DNA of 64,000 bases from Dokdonella sp. (GTDB lineage Bacteria; Pseudomonadota; Gammaproteobacteria; Xanthomonadales; Rhodanobacteraceae). Position 1 is the first letter of the stretch. Each line of letters opens with the position of its first letter. Under the pieces are notes generated by a model that worked only from the letters and a program-made list of their open reading frames with translations, was not told the DNA's origin and did not search any database. Shown here in pieces: positions 1 to 9,696 of this stretch. The stretch spans positions 558,001 to 622,000 of the forward strand of contig NZ_JAHCAS010000002.1 of NCBI RefSeq assembly GCF_019634775.1, in the 5' to 3' direction. A program made the translations under genes and the position numbers.

Positions 1-407
1 GAGGCGTCCGGCAGGTCCTCGGCGGTGGCCGACGAGCGCACCGCCACGGAGATGTCGTTGCCGCCGGCCCGCCTGCACAGTTCGGCATAGGCCTCGCGCA
101 CGGCGACATCGAATGCCGGGATCAGCGGCGTGTCGATGACCCACTGGCGGATCTCTGCGCCGGCCGCGGTCAGCGCGGCGACGTCCTCGACGTCGAGCGT
201 TGCCAAGCGCTGCTGGATGCGTCCGGCCAGGCCGCTCTGGGCGATGAACTGCTGGAACGCGTGCGCCGTGGTGGCGAAGCCTCCCGGCACCGAAACGCCG
301 AGTTTGGCTAGGTTGCCGATCATCTCGCCGAGCGAGGAGTTCTTGCCGCCGACCTTGCCCAGGTCGGACAGGCGCAACGCATCGAGCCACAGGACCAGAT
401 CGCTCAA
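1..407 (-). CDS. ppsA: Phosphoenolpyruvate synthase, N-terminal part (runs off the window edge)
   Basis: The first about 135 codons of PEP synthase, which makes PEP, AMP and phosphate from pyruvate and ATP during gluconeogenesis. The translated start shows the PPDK N-terminal ATP-grasp signature: GKVGGKNSSLGEM near residue 20, VPGGFATT, and VAVRSSATAEDLP at the window edge. The start is inferred as TTG at 407 with GGAG about 7 bases upstream; no in-frame ATG fits the family N-terminus. It is divergent from ppsR, the usual arrangement for this enzyme and its regulator. The roughly 290-base space between the two genes shows no operator I can name. The 3' part lies outside the window. Confidence 0.93.
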   Translation of the reverse strand, partial: MSDLVLWLDALRLSDLGKVGGKNSSLGEMIGNLAKLGVSVPGGFATTAHAFQQFIAQSGLAGRIQQRLATLDVEDVAALTAAGAEIRQWVIDTPLIPAFDVAVREAYAELCRRAGGNDISVAVRSSATAEDLPDA

Positions 408-700
408 GACAGTCTCCGCATGCGGGAAGGGCGGCGGCAGCGCGCCGCGAGCCCGTGATTTTCGGGCTTTGGCGGCACAGGGGCAAGCCAAGACGCGGTT
501 CGGTGTGGCATTGCAACAGGGGGCGTGAGGTCGCAGCAGACCGCTGCGAAGAGGTAGTGGGCTTTGCGATCAATGGATTGGCTGGGTTTGCGAAACCGCA
601 TTCGAGGGCACGCAGGGCTGGACTGCGGCAGCGCATCGGCCGGATGACGCACATGCGCGGCATTCCGTAGACTCGCCGCTTCGCCGTCACCGGAGCCGTC

Positions 701-1516
701 ATGCGCCGTACCGTGTTCTACATCTCCGACGGCACCGGCATCACCGCCGAGACGATCGGCCACAGCGTGCTGACCCAGTTCGAAGGCGTCGATTTCGACA
801 CCTTCCGCATTCCGTTCGTGGACAGCGCGGAGAAGGCCGAACAGGCCGCCGTGCGCATCAAAACGAGCTACGCCACCAGCGGCGTGCGGCCGATCGTGGT
901 CAATACGATCATGGACAAGGCGCTCGGCGACATCGTCGCCACCGGTGGCGCACTCATGCTCGACGTGTTCGCGCCCTTTCTCGCCCCGCTGGAAGACGAG
1001 CTCGGCACGATCCGCTCGCCGCGTGTCGGCAAGGCACATGGCCTGACCAACTTCGCCGAGTACGAGGCACGCATCAACGCGACCAACTACGCGCTGACCC
1101 ACGACGACGGCATCGATGTCATGTACGACGATGCCGAAGTCATCCTGGTCGGTGTCTCGCGCGTCGGCAAGACGCCGACCTGCCTGTACATGGCCCTGCA
1201 CTACGGCGTGAAGGCAGCGAATTATCCGCTGACCGAGGAAGACCTCGAGAATCTCGAACTGCCGAAGCGTCTCGTCGCCCATCGGCGCAAGCTCTATGGC
1301 CTCAGCATCGACGCACAGCGCCTTGCACAGGTACGTGAAGCGCGCCGTCCGGGCAGCCGCTACGCGAAGCTCGAGCAGTGCCGGCGCGAACTCGATCTTG
1401 CCGACAAGCTGTTCCGTCGCGAAGGCATCCCGGTGCAGAGCACGACGCACACCTCGATCGAGGAGATCGCGAGCAAGATCCTGTCCCAGCTCGGCATCGA
1501 GAAGCACATGTTCTGA
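701..1516 (+). CDS. ppsR: PEP synthase regulatory protein (bifunctional kinase/pyrophosphorylase)
   Basis: A 271-residue DUF299-family protein that inactivates PEP synthase by ADP-dependent threonine phosphorylation and reactivates it by phosphate-dependent dephosphorylation. A P-loop GVSRVGKT sits at about residues 151-158, and the N-terminus ([12 protein letters not shown]) is characteristic of the family. The length is normal (about 270). The ATG at 701 has GGAG six bases upstream. Divergence from ppsA supports PEP synthase, rather than pyruvate phosphate dikinase, as the target. Confidence 0.96.
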   Translation: MRRTVFYISDGTGITAETIGHSVLTQFEGVDFDTFRIPFVDSAEKAEQAAVRIKTSYATSGVRPIVVNTIMDKALGDIVATGGALMLDVFAPFLAPLEDELGTIRSPRVGKAHGLTNFAEYEARINATNYALTHDDGIDVMYDDAEVILVGVSRVGKTPTCLYMALHYGVKAANYPLTEEDLENLELPKRLVAHRRKLYGLSIDAQRLAQVREARRPGSRYAKLEQCRRELDLADKLFRREGIPVQSTTHTSIEEIASKILSQLGIEKHMF

Positions 1517-1550
1517 GCCGGGCGATGCGCGCATCCGGCGCACGCTTCGG

Positions 1551-1622
1551 CAGGAGCCCGTTCACGGGCGACTGGCTGATGCGACGAATCGAGAAGTATC
1601 GCCCCCGAAGGGGCTCCTGCGG
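1551..1622. repeat. REP-like palindromic repeat, family A, copy 1
   Basis: Two inverted arms, CAGGAGCCCGTTCACGGGCGA on the left and ATCGCCCCCGAAGGGGCTCCTG on the right, flank about 30 less conserved bases. The same GGAGCCC / GGGCGAT ... ATCGCCC / GGGCTCC design recurs at 9563, 22201, 35398 and 40843. Each arm also contains its own small hairpin. It lies between ppsR and the DUF1249 gene and may act as a transcript end or stability element; that role is inferred. Confidence 0.8.
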
Positions 1623-1723
1623 ACATCTGGGACGCCGGGCGCCGTGGGACTTCGCATGCTACGCGCGATCGCTTCCGGCCGACAGTCTTCCGCGCCGGCA
1701 AAACCGCTGCGTATGATCCGGCC

Positions 1724-2218
1724 ATGTCGAACCCGATCGCCGAGCGCCACGACGTCCTGCCAAGCCGCTTCGCCTGGCTGATGGGGCTGTACGGCGAGAA
1801 CTATCACCGTCTTGTCCATATGTTCGCGCCACAGCGGCTGGCGGTCGGGCGCTACGTATCGTCGGTCGACGATCAGCTGGACGTCTGCCTCGAGATGGTC
1901 GAGCACCATCGCTACACGATCGACCTCGTCCTCACCTATGCCTTCGTCGATGGTGAAACCGGCCGACCGACGCCATCGGCGCAGTTGCGCATGTACCGCG
2001 ACGCCCACGTCGCCGAAGTCCTGCACTGCCAGGTCGACGGTCGCCTCGCACGCGTGCTCGATGTGCCGCCGCCGGCACGCACGCTGTTCCAGCGCCGCGT
2101 GCGCATGAACTCGTTCCTCAACCGCTGGCTCGAATACCTCGCCGCGCAAGGCCATTCGATCGGCACGCTCGAGCCGGCCGAGGTCGCCGCACGCCGTATG
2201 GCCCCGGCGTTTGCCTGA
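1724..2218 (+). CDS. DUF1249 domain-containing protein (YqiB-like)
   Basis: A 164-residue soluble protein with no signal peptide. The core (FAWLMGLYGENYHRL near residue 16, then LDVCLEMVEHHRYT and AQLRMYRDAHVAEVLHCQ) matches the DUF1249 family, whose E. coli member YqiB lies near nudF/cpdA. No biochemical function is established for the family. A TATGAT hexamer at 1712-1717 just ahead of the ATG resembles a -10 element and would leave almost no leader. A strong hairpin follows the stop codon. Family call good; function unknown. Confidence 0.85.
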   Translation: MSNPIAERHDVLPSRFAWLMGLYGENYHRLVHMFAPQRLAVGRYVSSVDDQLDVCLEMVEHHRYTIDLVLTYAFVDGETGRPTPSAQLRMYRDAHVAEVLHCQVDGRLARVLDVPPPARTLFQRRVRMNSFLNRWLEYLAAQGHSIGTLEPAEVAARRMAPAFA

Positions 2219-2228
2219 AACCAACGAA

Positions 2229-2252
2229 AAAGCCCCGCCGAGGCGGGGCTTT
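2229..2252. terminator. Bidirectional intrinsic terminator
   Basis: A perfect 11-base-pair hairpin, AAAGCCCCGCC then GA then GGCGGGGCTTT, lies 10 bases after the DUF1249 stop codon. It sits between that plus-strand gene and the minus-strand tRNA operon. The flanking A and T runs let it work in both directions. Confidence 0.85.
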
Positions 2253-2266
2253 GGGATCCGGGAAAG

Positions 2267-2343
2267 TGGCGGAGCGGACGGGACTCGAACCCGCGACCTC
2301 CGGCGTGACAGGCCAGCATTCTAACCAGCTGAACTACCGCTCC
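2267..2343 (-). tRNA. tRNA-Asp (anticodon GTC)
   Basis: A 77-base gene on the minus strand, from GGAGCGG at the 5' end to an encoded CCA. The acceptor stem is GGAGCGG/CCGCTCC, the anticodon loop CTGTCAC carries GTC, and the T arm contains GGTTCGAGTCC. It is the last gene of the Ala-Glu-Asp operon. Confidence 0.96.
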
Positions 2344-2422
2344 GCATTTTCCTGCGCGCCTCCTGCGCCAACCGCGTTTTCCCTCGTCGAAGCGAGCGCC
2401 TTGGGGCGTCGTCCTTCGTCAC

Positions 2423-2498
2423 TGGCGTCCCCAAGGGGATTCGAACCCCTGTTACTGCCGTGAAAGGGCGGTGTCCTGGGCCTCTAGACGATGGGGAC
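2423..2498 (-). tRNA. tRNA-Glu (anticodon TTC)
   Basis: A 76-base gene on the minus strand with encoded CCA. The acceptor stem is GTCCCCA/TGGGGAC, the D-arm segment TCGTCTAGAGGCCCAGGACA is typical of tRNA-Glu, and the anticodon loop CTTTCAC carries TTC. It is the middle gene of the tRNA operon. Confidence 0.96.
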
Positions 2499-2520
2499 GC
2501 TTAGAGAAACCTGAGAAACC

Positions 2521-2596
<76 letters not shown>

Positions 2597-2610
2597 GGGA
2601 AAGGCGGCGA

Positions 2611-2639
2611 AGAATAGAGATCGCCCGACCCTTCGTCAA
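2611..2639 (-). promoter_or_regulatory. Sigma-70 promoter of the tRNA Ala-Glu-Asp operon
   Basis: Read on the minus strand there is a -35 TTGACG (2639-2634), a 17-base spacer and a -10 TATTCT (2616-2611). A GC-rich discriminator follows, then the 5' end of tRNA-Ala about 15 bases later. The GC-rich discriminator is the type associated with stringent control of stable RNA promoters; that regulation is inferred. Confidence 0.75.
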
Positions 2640-2783
2640 CCATTGATTGTGTCGGTGCGGTGCAGCCGATGCGGCTGATCCGGGTGCTGCGCACCTTGGC
2701 TGACCCCGATCCTGCATGCGCGGCGTCGCCGCTCCGGCAGCGAAAGCCTATGATCCGGTCTCCCTTCGCCGAGGAGAACCCCC

Positions 2784-3236
2784 ATGCGCATCGAACTCAT
2801 CGCCCTCAGCACGTTCGCGCTGGCGGCGGCTTTCGGCAGCGCGTCCGCCGCCGACGCGCCGACGCCATCCGCACAGGCACGCACGAAATCCCCGCCCGGA
2901 GTCGAGTTGTATTTCATATCGCCGAAGGATGGCGACAAGGTGGGCCGTGAAGTCACCGTGCAGTTCGGCCTAAAGGGCATGGGCGTGGCGCCGGCCGGCA
3001 TCAGCGTGGACAAGACCGGACATCACCACCTGCTGATCGACGTCGATGCGTTGCCGTCGCCGAACGAGCCGATTCCTGCCGATGCAAGGCATGTGCATTT
3101 CGGTGGTGGCCAGACACAGACGACGGTCACCCTGACGCCTGGCCAGCACACGCTTCAACTCAATCTCGGCGACGCCCTGCATCGCCAGTTCGATCCGCCG
3201 GTGCTGTCCGGGAAGATCACGATCACCGTCGAGTAG
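2784..3236 (+). CDS. Secreted DUF4399 domain protein
   Basis: A 150-residue protein with a signal peptide (MRIELIALSTFALAAAFGSASA, cleavage near residue 23) followed by a small beta-rich domain. The hallmarks are VELYFISPKDGDKV, a His cluster in DKTGHHHLLID and RHVHFGGGQTQT, features of the DUF4399 family. The His residues may bind metal, but no function is established. The ATG at 2784 is preceded by GAGGAG. The gene converges on the beta-helix gene and the two stop regions overlap by 14 bases. Confidence 0.8.
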   Translation: MRIELIALSTFALAAAFGSASAADAPTPSAQARTKSPPGVELYFISPKDGDKVGREVTVQFGLKGMGVAPAGISVDKTGHHHLLIDVDALPSPNEPIPADARHVHFGGGQTQTTVTLTPGQHTLQLNLGDALHRQFDPPVLSGKITITVE

Positions 3237-4764
3237 CTGCGCTGCGACGTCGTCGCCGCGTGAGCGCAAGCCCGCCGGCGACGGCGAGCAGACCGGCCAG
3301 CAGGCCCTTCAGCGCCGGTGAATCCACGGGCACGGCGACCGCGGCAGTACCTTGTCCGCCGCGGTATTCGTACGCGCCGATGTCCGCCGCGCCGCCGATC
3401 ACGCGTGGATGACCGGTGCCGCGTTGGTCGGTTGCGAGTCCTTGGGAGTTGTTGCCTAGATCGATGGCCGGACTGCCGGCAGCAAGCGCATGGGTCAGCG
3501 TGCTGCCACCATTGTCGGCCAGCGGCAGCAACCGCGGATCGAGGCTGAGCGTGTCGGCTGGCAGGGCGAGCATCGCATCGGCTTGGCCGATGAGATTGTG
3601 CGATCCGGCGATCGCCAGTGCCATTGTGCTTGCAGCGTCGTCGGCGGTGCCGCCCGCGCGGTTGCCGGCGATGATCGAGCTGCGCATCACCGACGGCTGC
3701 GCGTGGTTGATGAACGAGATGCCGCCACCGAACGAACCGGCTTCGTTGTCGGTGATCGTCGAGTTCTCGATCACGATCGATGTGATCTGGCGCACGCGAA
3801 CTCCGCCGCCGTCGTCGTCACGCACGCGATTGCCCGATACGGTCGAGTTGCGCAGGACGAGATCGCCTTCCTGGGTCAGCCCACCGGCAAAACGGATCGC
3901 GTAGTTGTCGGCGATCGTGCAGCGCTCGATGCGGCCACCGTTGCGTGCCACGAACACGCCGCCACCGATTTCCCAGTGCGAGAGTGGCGGGTTGTGCGTG
4001 CCGAGGGCGCGGTTCCCCGAGATCGTGCTGTCGAGCAGGTCGACGCCATACGAGAACGCACCCCCGCCATAGGCGGCCGTGCCATTGGTCTCGTGATGGC
4101 CGAAGGCCAGATTGCCGGAGATCGTGCTGTTGCGCATGGTCAGCGGGCCCGACAGCACGCCGCCGCCGTACGCACCGACGCCGACCGCCTCGCAGTCGCG
4201 CACGACCGAGCCGATCAGGCTGAGGCGGTTGCCGGCGGCGATGCAACCGCCGTAGCCGACATCGGTGCCGCTGGCGCGATGCACGCCGCGTTCGATGGTG
4301 AGGCCTTCGATGGTCAGCTCGCCGTGGGAAGCGTGGCGCAGCACGCGGTCCTGGCGCCCGCCATCGATGGCGAGCAGGCCGGCGCCGGGGCCGCGCAGGA
4401 CGAGATCTTCGGCTTCGATGTCGAGCACGCCATCGACCAGGGTGATGCGTCCGCAATCGAGTGTGCTCAGGTCGATGACGTCGCCGGAGATGGCCGACTC
4501 GACCAGCGTGCGCAGACTGCCCGGGCTGCCGTCGTCGGCGCAGGTGGTGACGACCAGGGTTGCAGACCCGCGCGTGGCGGCGATCGGCTGCGTCGCCTGC
4601 AGCGCCAGCATGCGCTCGCGCAACGGTGTCAGCGCGGCGCTGCGTTCCTGCGGCAGTGGCCATTCCAGTGGCACGTGCGTGACGGCCATGAGTGTCGCCG
4701 GCGATCCGCCGATCCCGGCCAGGGCAATGGCGGCGACGAGGGCGGAGCGGCGCAGCGGGCGCAT
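3223..4764 (-). CDS. Exported right-handed beta-helix protein, choice-of-anchor Q type
   Basis: A 513-residue protein with an N-terminal signal (RRSALVAAIALAGIGG). A long body repeats short strands such as STISGN, STVSGN and STITDN every 20-30 residues, typical of parallel beta-helices in the polymorphic outer-membrane/pectate-lyase superfamily. The section from NLIGQADA through LGNNSQGLATDQRG to DIGAYEY is the choice-of-anchor Q signature. The C-terminus has a proline/valine linker, one hydrophobic helix (LKGLLAGLLAVAGGLAL) and an arginine tail, a layout like IPTL-type C-terminal sorting signals. ATG 4764 was chosen because it starts the signal peptide. Ligand and role are unknown. Confidence 0.75.
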   Translation of the reverse strand: MRPLRRSALVAAIALAGIGGSPATLMAVTHVPLEWPLPQERSAALTPLRERMLALQATQPIAATRGSATLVVTTCADDGSPGSLRTLVESAISGDVIDLSTLDCGRITLVDGVLDIEAEDLVLRGPGAGLLAIDGGRQDRVLRHASHGELTIEGLTIERGVHRASGTDVGYGGCIAAGNRLSLIGSVVRDCEAVGVGAYGGGVLSGPLTMRNSTISGNLAFGHHETNGTAAYGGGAFSYGVDLLDSTISGNRALGTHNPPLSHWEIGGGVFVARNGGRIERCTIADNYAIRFAGGLTQEGDLVLRNSTVSGNRVRDDDGGGVRVRQITSIVIENSTITDNEAGSFGGGISFINHAQPSVMRSSIIAGNRAGGTADDAASTMALAIAGSHNLIGQADAMLALPADTLSLDPRLLPLADNGGSTLTHALAAGSPAIDLGNNSQGLATDQRGTGHPRVIGGAADIGAYEYRGGQGTAAVAVPVDSPALKGLLAGLLAVAGGLALTRRRRRSAATRR

Positions 4765-4945
4765 GGATCGATGGGGCACGTTCGGTTCCTCGGATCTGCG
4801 GGAGCGGCCGGCTGCTGTCCGCCGGTGGTGACGATAATGCAATACGGCATCCGCCCCGACTCTGGGTGACTGTTGGACGGGGAGCAGGGAATGGTGAATG
4901 GCAAAGCCAAAGCCAAAGCGATGCTTTCCGATCCCCCATTCCCGA

Positions 4946-6955
<2,010 letters not shown>

Positions 6956-7182
6956 GGCGACGGATCGTTCAGGGGGAGGGCGGCGATTCTGCCCGCATTG
7001 CACGACGGGTGTGCGCGGGGCTGCTGATCAGTCCCCGTCGCGGCCCATGCCGCTCCCGCAAGATGTTGATTTCATGAGTGCGATTTCAGTCGCGAGCCGA
7101 TGAGTCAAGGTTTCCCTGGAACAGACGTGCGCGGTCGATCTGCTACGATCCGCGCCCCGATTTTGCAGTGTCCTTTCGCGCC

Positions 7183-8586
7183 ATGACGGTAAGAACCCGC
7201 TTCGCCCCGAGCCCCACGGGCTACCTTCACATCGGCGGCGCACGCACCGCGCTGTACTGCTGGCTGGAGGCACGCCATCGTGGCGGCGAGTTCATCCTGC
7301 GCATCGAGGATACCGACCGCGAACGTTCGACCGCCGCCGCCGTGCAGGCGATCCTCGACGGCATGAACTGGCTCGGACTCGCCCACGACGAGGGTCCGTA
7401 CTATCAGACCCTGCGCATGGAGCGATATCGGCAGGTCGCCGAGGATCTGCTCAAGGCCGGCAAGGCCTACTATGCCTACGAGACCAAGGAAGAGATCGAG
7501 GCGATGCGCGCCGAGGCGATGGCGGCCGGGATCAAACCGCGATACAACGGCCACTACCGCGACCGCAACGAGCCGTACCGCGAGGATCCGAACCGGGTCA
7601 TCCGCTTCAAGAACCCGACCTCGGGCAGCGTGGTATTCGAGGACAAGGTCAAGGGCCGCATCGAATGGAGCAACGAGGAACTCGACGATCTCGTTCTGTT
7701 CCGCTCGGATGGCTATCCGACCTACAACTTTGCCGTCGTCGTCGACGACATAGACATGCGCATCACCGACGTGGTGCGTGGTGATGACCACGTCAACAAC
7801 ACGCCACGCCAGATCAACATCTACCACGCGCTTGGTGCGGCCGTGCCGGCCTTCGCCCATCTGCCGATGATCCTCGGTCCGGACGGGCAGAAACTCAGCA
7901 AGCGCCATGGCGCGGTCAGCGTCATGCAGTACCGTGACGACGGCTTCCTGCCGCACGCCCTGCTCAACTATCTCGTGCGCCTCGGCTGGTCGCACGGCGA
8001 CCAGGAGATCTTCTCGCGCGAGCAGATGATCGGGTTGTTCGACGTTGCCGACGTCAATCGCGCGGCGGCGCGCTTCGACCTGGAAAAGCTGTCCTGGCTC
8101 AATCAGCAGTACATCAAGAACGATGATCCTCTCGAACTGGTGCCGCATTTCGAATGGCACCTGCATGCGGTCGGCATCGATCCGGCCGCCGGCCCCGACC
8201 CGGTCGACGTCATCGTCGCCCTGCGCGAGCGCGCGCAGACGCTGAAGGAAATGGCCGAGAAGGCGCGCGTCTGGTACGCGCCGCTGACCGACTACGATGC
8301 GGCGGCGGTGGCCAAGCACCTCAAGTCGCCCACCGCGGTGCCGGCACTCGAGGCCGCGCACGCGCGGCTCGGCGCGCTCGCGCACTGGAATGTCGCCGAG
8401 GTGCATGGCGCGATCCAGGCGGCTGCCGAGGCGATCGGCGAGGGCATGGGCAAGGTCGCGCAGCCGCTGCGCGTGGCGATCACCGGTACCCAGGTCTCGC
8501 CGTCGATCGACCACACGGTGTTTCTGGCGGGCCGCGACGAGACCCTGCGCCGCATCGATGCAGCGCTGGTGCGCGCGCGGGGCTGA
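7183..8586 (+). CDS. gltX: Glutamyl-tRNA synthetase
   Basis: A 467-residue class I aminoacyl-tRNA synthetase charging tRNA-Glu. It has the HIGH-type motif [14 protein letters not shown] at residues 10-23, EDTDRERS, and the KMSKS-type motif KLSKRHG near residue 240. The anticodon-binding domain is complete, ending with [23 protein letters not shown] 7183 was chosen over upstream in-frame starts because it gives the family N-terminus [20 protein letters not shown] hexamer at 7144-7149 resembles a -10 element. Confidence 0.97.
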   Translation: MTVRTRFAPSPTGYLHIGGARTALYCWLEARHRGGEFILRIEDTDRERSTAAAVQAILDGMNWLGLAHDEGPYYQTLRMERYRQVAEDLLKAGKAYYAYETKEEIEAMRAEAMAAGIKPRYNGHYRDRNEPYREDPNRVIRFKNPTSGSVVFEDKVKGRIEWSNEELDDLVLFRSDGYPTYNFAVVVDDIDMRITDVVRGDDHVNNTPRQINIYHALGAAVPAFAHLPMILGPDGQKLSKRHGAVSVMQYRDDGFLPHALLNYLVRLGWSHGDQEIFSREQMIGLFDVADVNRAAARFDLEKLSWLNQQYIKNDDPLELVPHFEWHLHAVGIDPAAGPDPVDVIVALRERAQTLKEMAEKARVWYAPLTDYDAAAVAKHLKSPTAVPALEAAHARLGALAHWNVAEVHGAIQAAAEAIGEGMGKVAQPLRVAITGTQVSPSIDHTVFLAGRDETLRRIDAALVRARG

Positions 8587-8589
8587 TCC

Positions 8590-8958
8590 GTGCGCCTGTT
8601 TGCCTGCCTGCGCGATCTGGCGAATTTTGACGTCGGCAAACCCGAGCAGGCAGGTGCAGTGCTTGAGGGTTGTCTGTCGTCCCTGCTCGATCCGGTGCTG
8701 TGGCTGTGGGTGAGCGTGCTGACGCTGGTCTGTTCGGGCATCGGCGCACTGATTGGCTGGTGGAAGGGACGCACTCTCTCCGGTCTGGTCTGGGCCACCG
8801 TGCTCGGACCGATCGGCTGGATCGTCATGGCACTGAAGAGCACCGACCCACATGCCTGCCCGCATTGTGCGAAGGCGAACCGAGAGTTCGCCAGGACCTG
8901 CCGACATTGCGGCGCAGTGCTGCAGGCCGTGGTCGGTGAAGCGCCGCGCCACGATTGA
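8590..8958 (+). CDS. Small membrane protein with C-terminal zinc ribbon, function unknown
   Basis: Up to 122 residues. Two hydrophobic segments (about 33-55 and 60-80, separated by WWKGRT) are followed by a zinc-ribbon CPHC-x13-CRHC. No enzyme motif is visible. The start is uncertain: GTG 8590 lies 3 bases after gltX and gives the longest form without a clear ribosome site, while GTG 8659 gives a shorter form. Close spacing suggests co-transcription with gltX. Proteins of this layout are usually annotated as hypothetical. Confidence 0.6.
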   Translation: MRLFACLRDLANFDVGKPEQAGAVLEGCLSSLLDPVLWLWVSVLTLVCSGIGALIGWWKGRTLSGLVWATVLGPIGWIVMALKSTDPHACPHCAKANREFARTCRHCGAVLQAVVGEAPRHD

Positions 8959-9019
8959 TTCGGGGGTGTCGTTGCGTGCGCGGTGGTAGCATCGCGGTGC
9001 CATCAGATTGGGTCCGCCC

Positions 9020-9496
9020 ATGCCCCGGGTCACCGCCAAGTCGCACAATCATGTTCATGCCCACGATGCGCGCGGCTTCGTCCGCGATGTCGCGCGCGCC
9101 TGCGACGAGCGTGGCCTGCGCCTGACGCCGTTGCGCCTGCGCGTACTCGAACTCGTCGCCGCGGCGGAGAAGCCGGTCAAGGCCTACGACCTGCTCGAAC
9201 GCATCAAGGATGGCCCGGGCGTCGCCGCACCGCCCACCGTCTACCGCACCCTCGACTTCCTGCTCGAGAACGGCTTCATCCACAAGCTTTCGTCGATCAA
9301 TGCATTCGTCGGTTGCCATCATCCCGGTGAGGCGCACCAGGTCCCATTCCTGATCTGCGACCGCTGTTCGAGCGCGCTCGAACTCTGCGACGAACGCGTA
9401 TCGAAACTGTTGACCACGCAGGCCAAGGAGCGCGGCTTCACGCCGGCTGCGCAGACGCTCGAGGTGCACGGCCTGTGCGCGAAGTGCAGCGGCTGA
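9020..9496 (+). CDS. zur: Zinc uptake regulator of the Fur family
   Basis: A 158-residue Fur-family regulator. The winged-helix domain spans about 20-90 with the recognition helix in PPTVYRTLDFL (71-81). The dimerisation and metal domain carries GCHHPGEAHQ and the structural zinc cysteines CDRC (113-116) and CAKC (153-156). The N-terminus is His-rich (HNHVHAH). The Zur assignment over Fur rests on context: a ZnuD-like receptor converges on it and a Zur-type palindrome lies at 11864-11889. ATG 9020 was preferred to TTG 9008. A TAGCAT hexamer at 8987 resembles a -10 element. Confidence 0.88.
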   Translation: MPRVTAKSHNHVHAHDARGFVRDVARACDERGLRLTPLRLRVLELVAAAEKPVKAYDLLERIKDGPGVAAPPTVYRTLDFLLENGFIHKLSSINAFVGCHHPGEAHQVPFLICDRCSSALELCDERVSKLLTTQAKERGFTPAAQTLEVHGLCAKCSG

Positions 9497-9562
9497 ACGC
9501 AGCACGGTCGGCGTGCGCTCATGCTGTGCCGCCACGTCTCATGGCTGACGCGTGATCTCGCG

Positions 9563-9637
9563 CAGGAGCCCGTTTACGGGCGACCGCACATGGCGAGGAT
9601 GCGCGAGGAAGCATCGCCCTGAAGGGGCTCCTGCAGG
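9563..9637. repeat. REP-like palindromic repeat, family A, copy 2
   Basis: The same design as the copy at 1551: CAGGAGCCCGTTTACGGGCGA at the left and CATCGCCCTGAAGGGGCTCCTG at the right, with an unrelated centre. It lies between the convergent zur and znuD-like genes, where it could stop both transcripts. Confidence 0.8.
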
Positions 9638-9696
9638 CAATGCCAACGCCGCCCCCGCGCGTTGTTGCACCATGTGTGCGGTCCCGCCGGAGCCGC

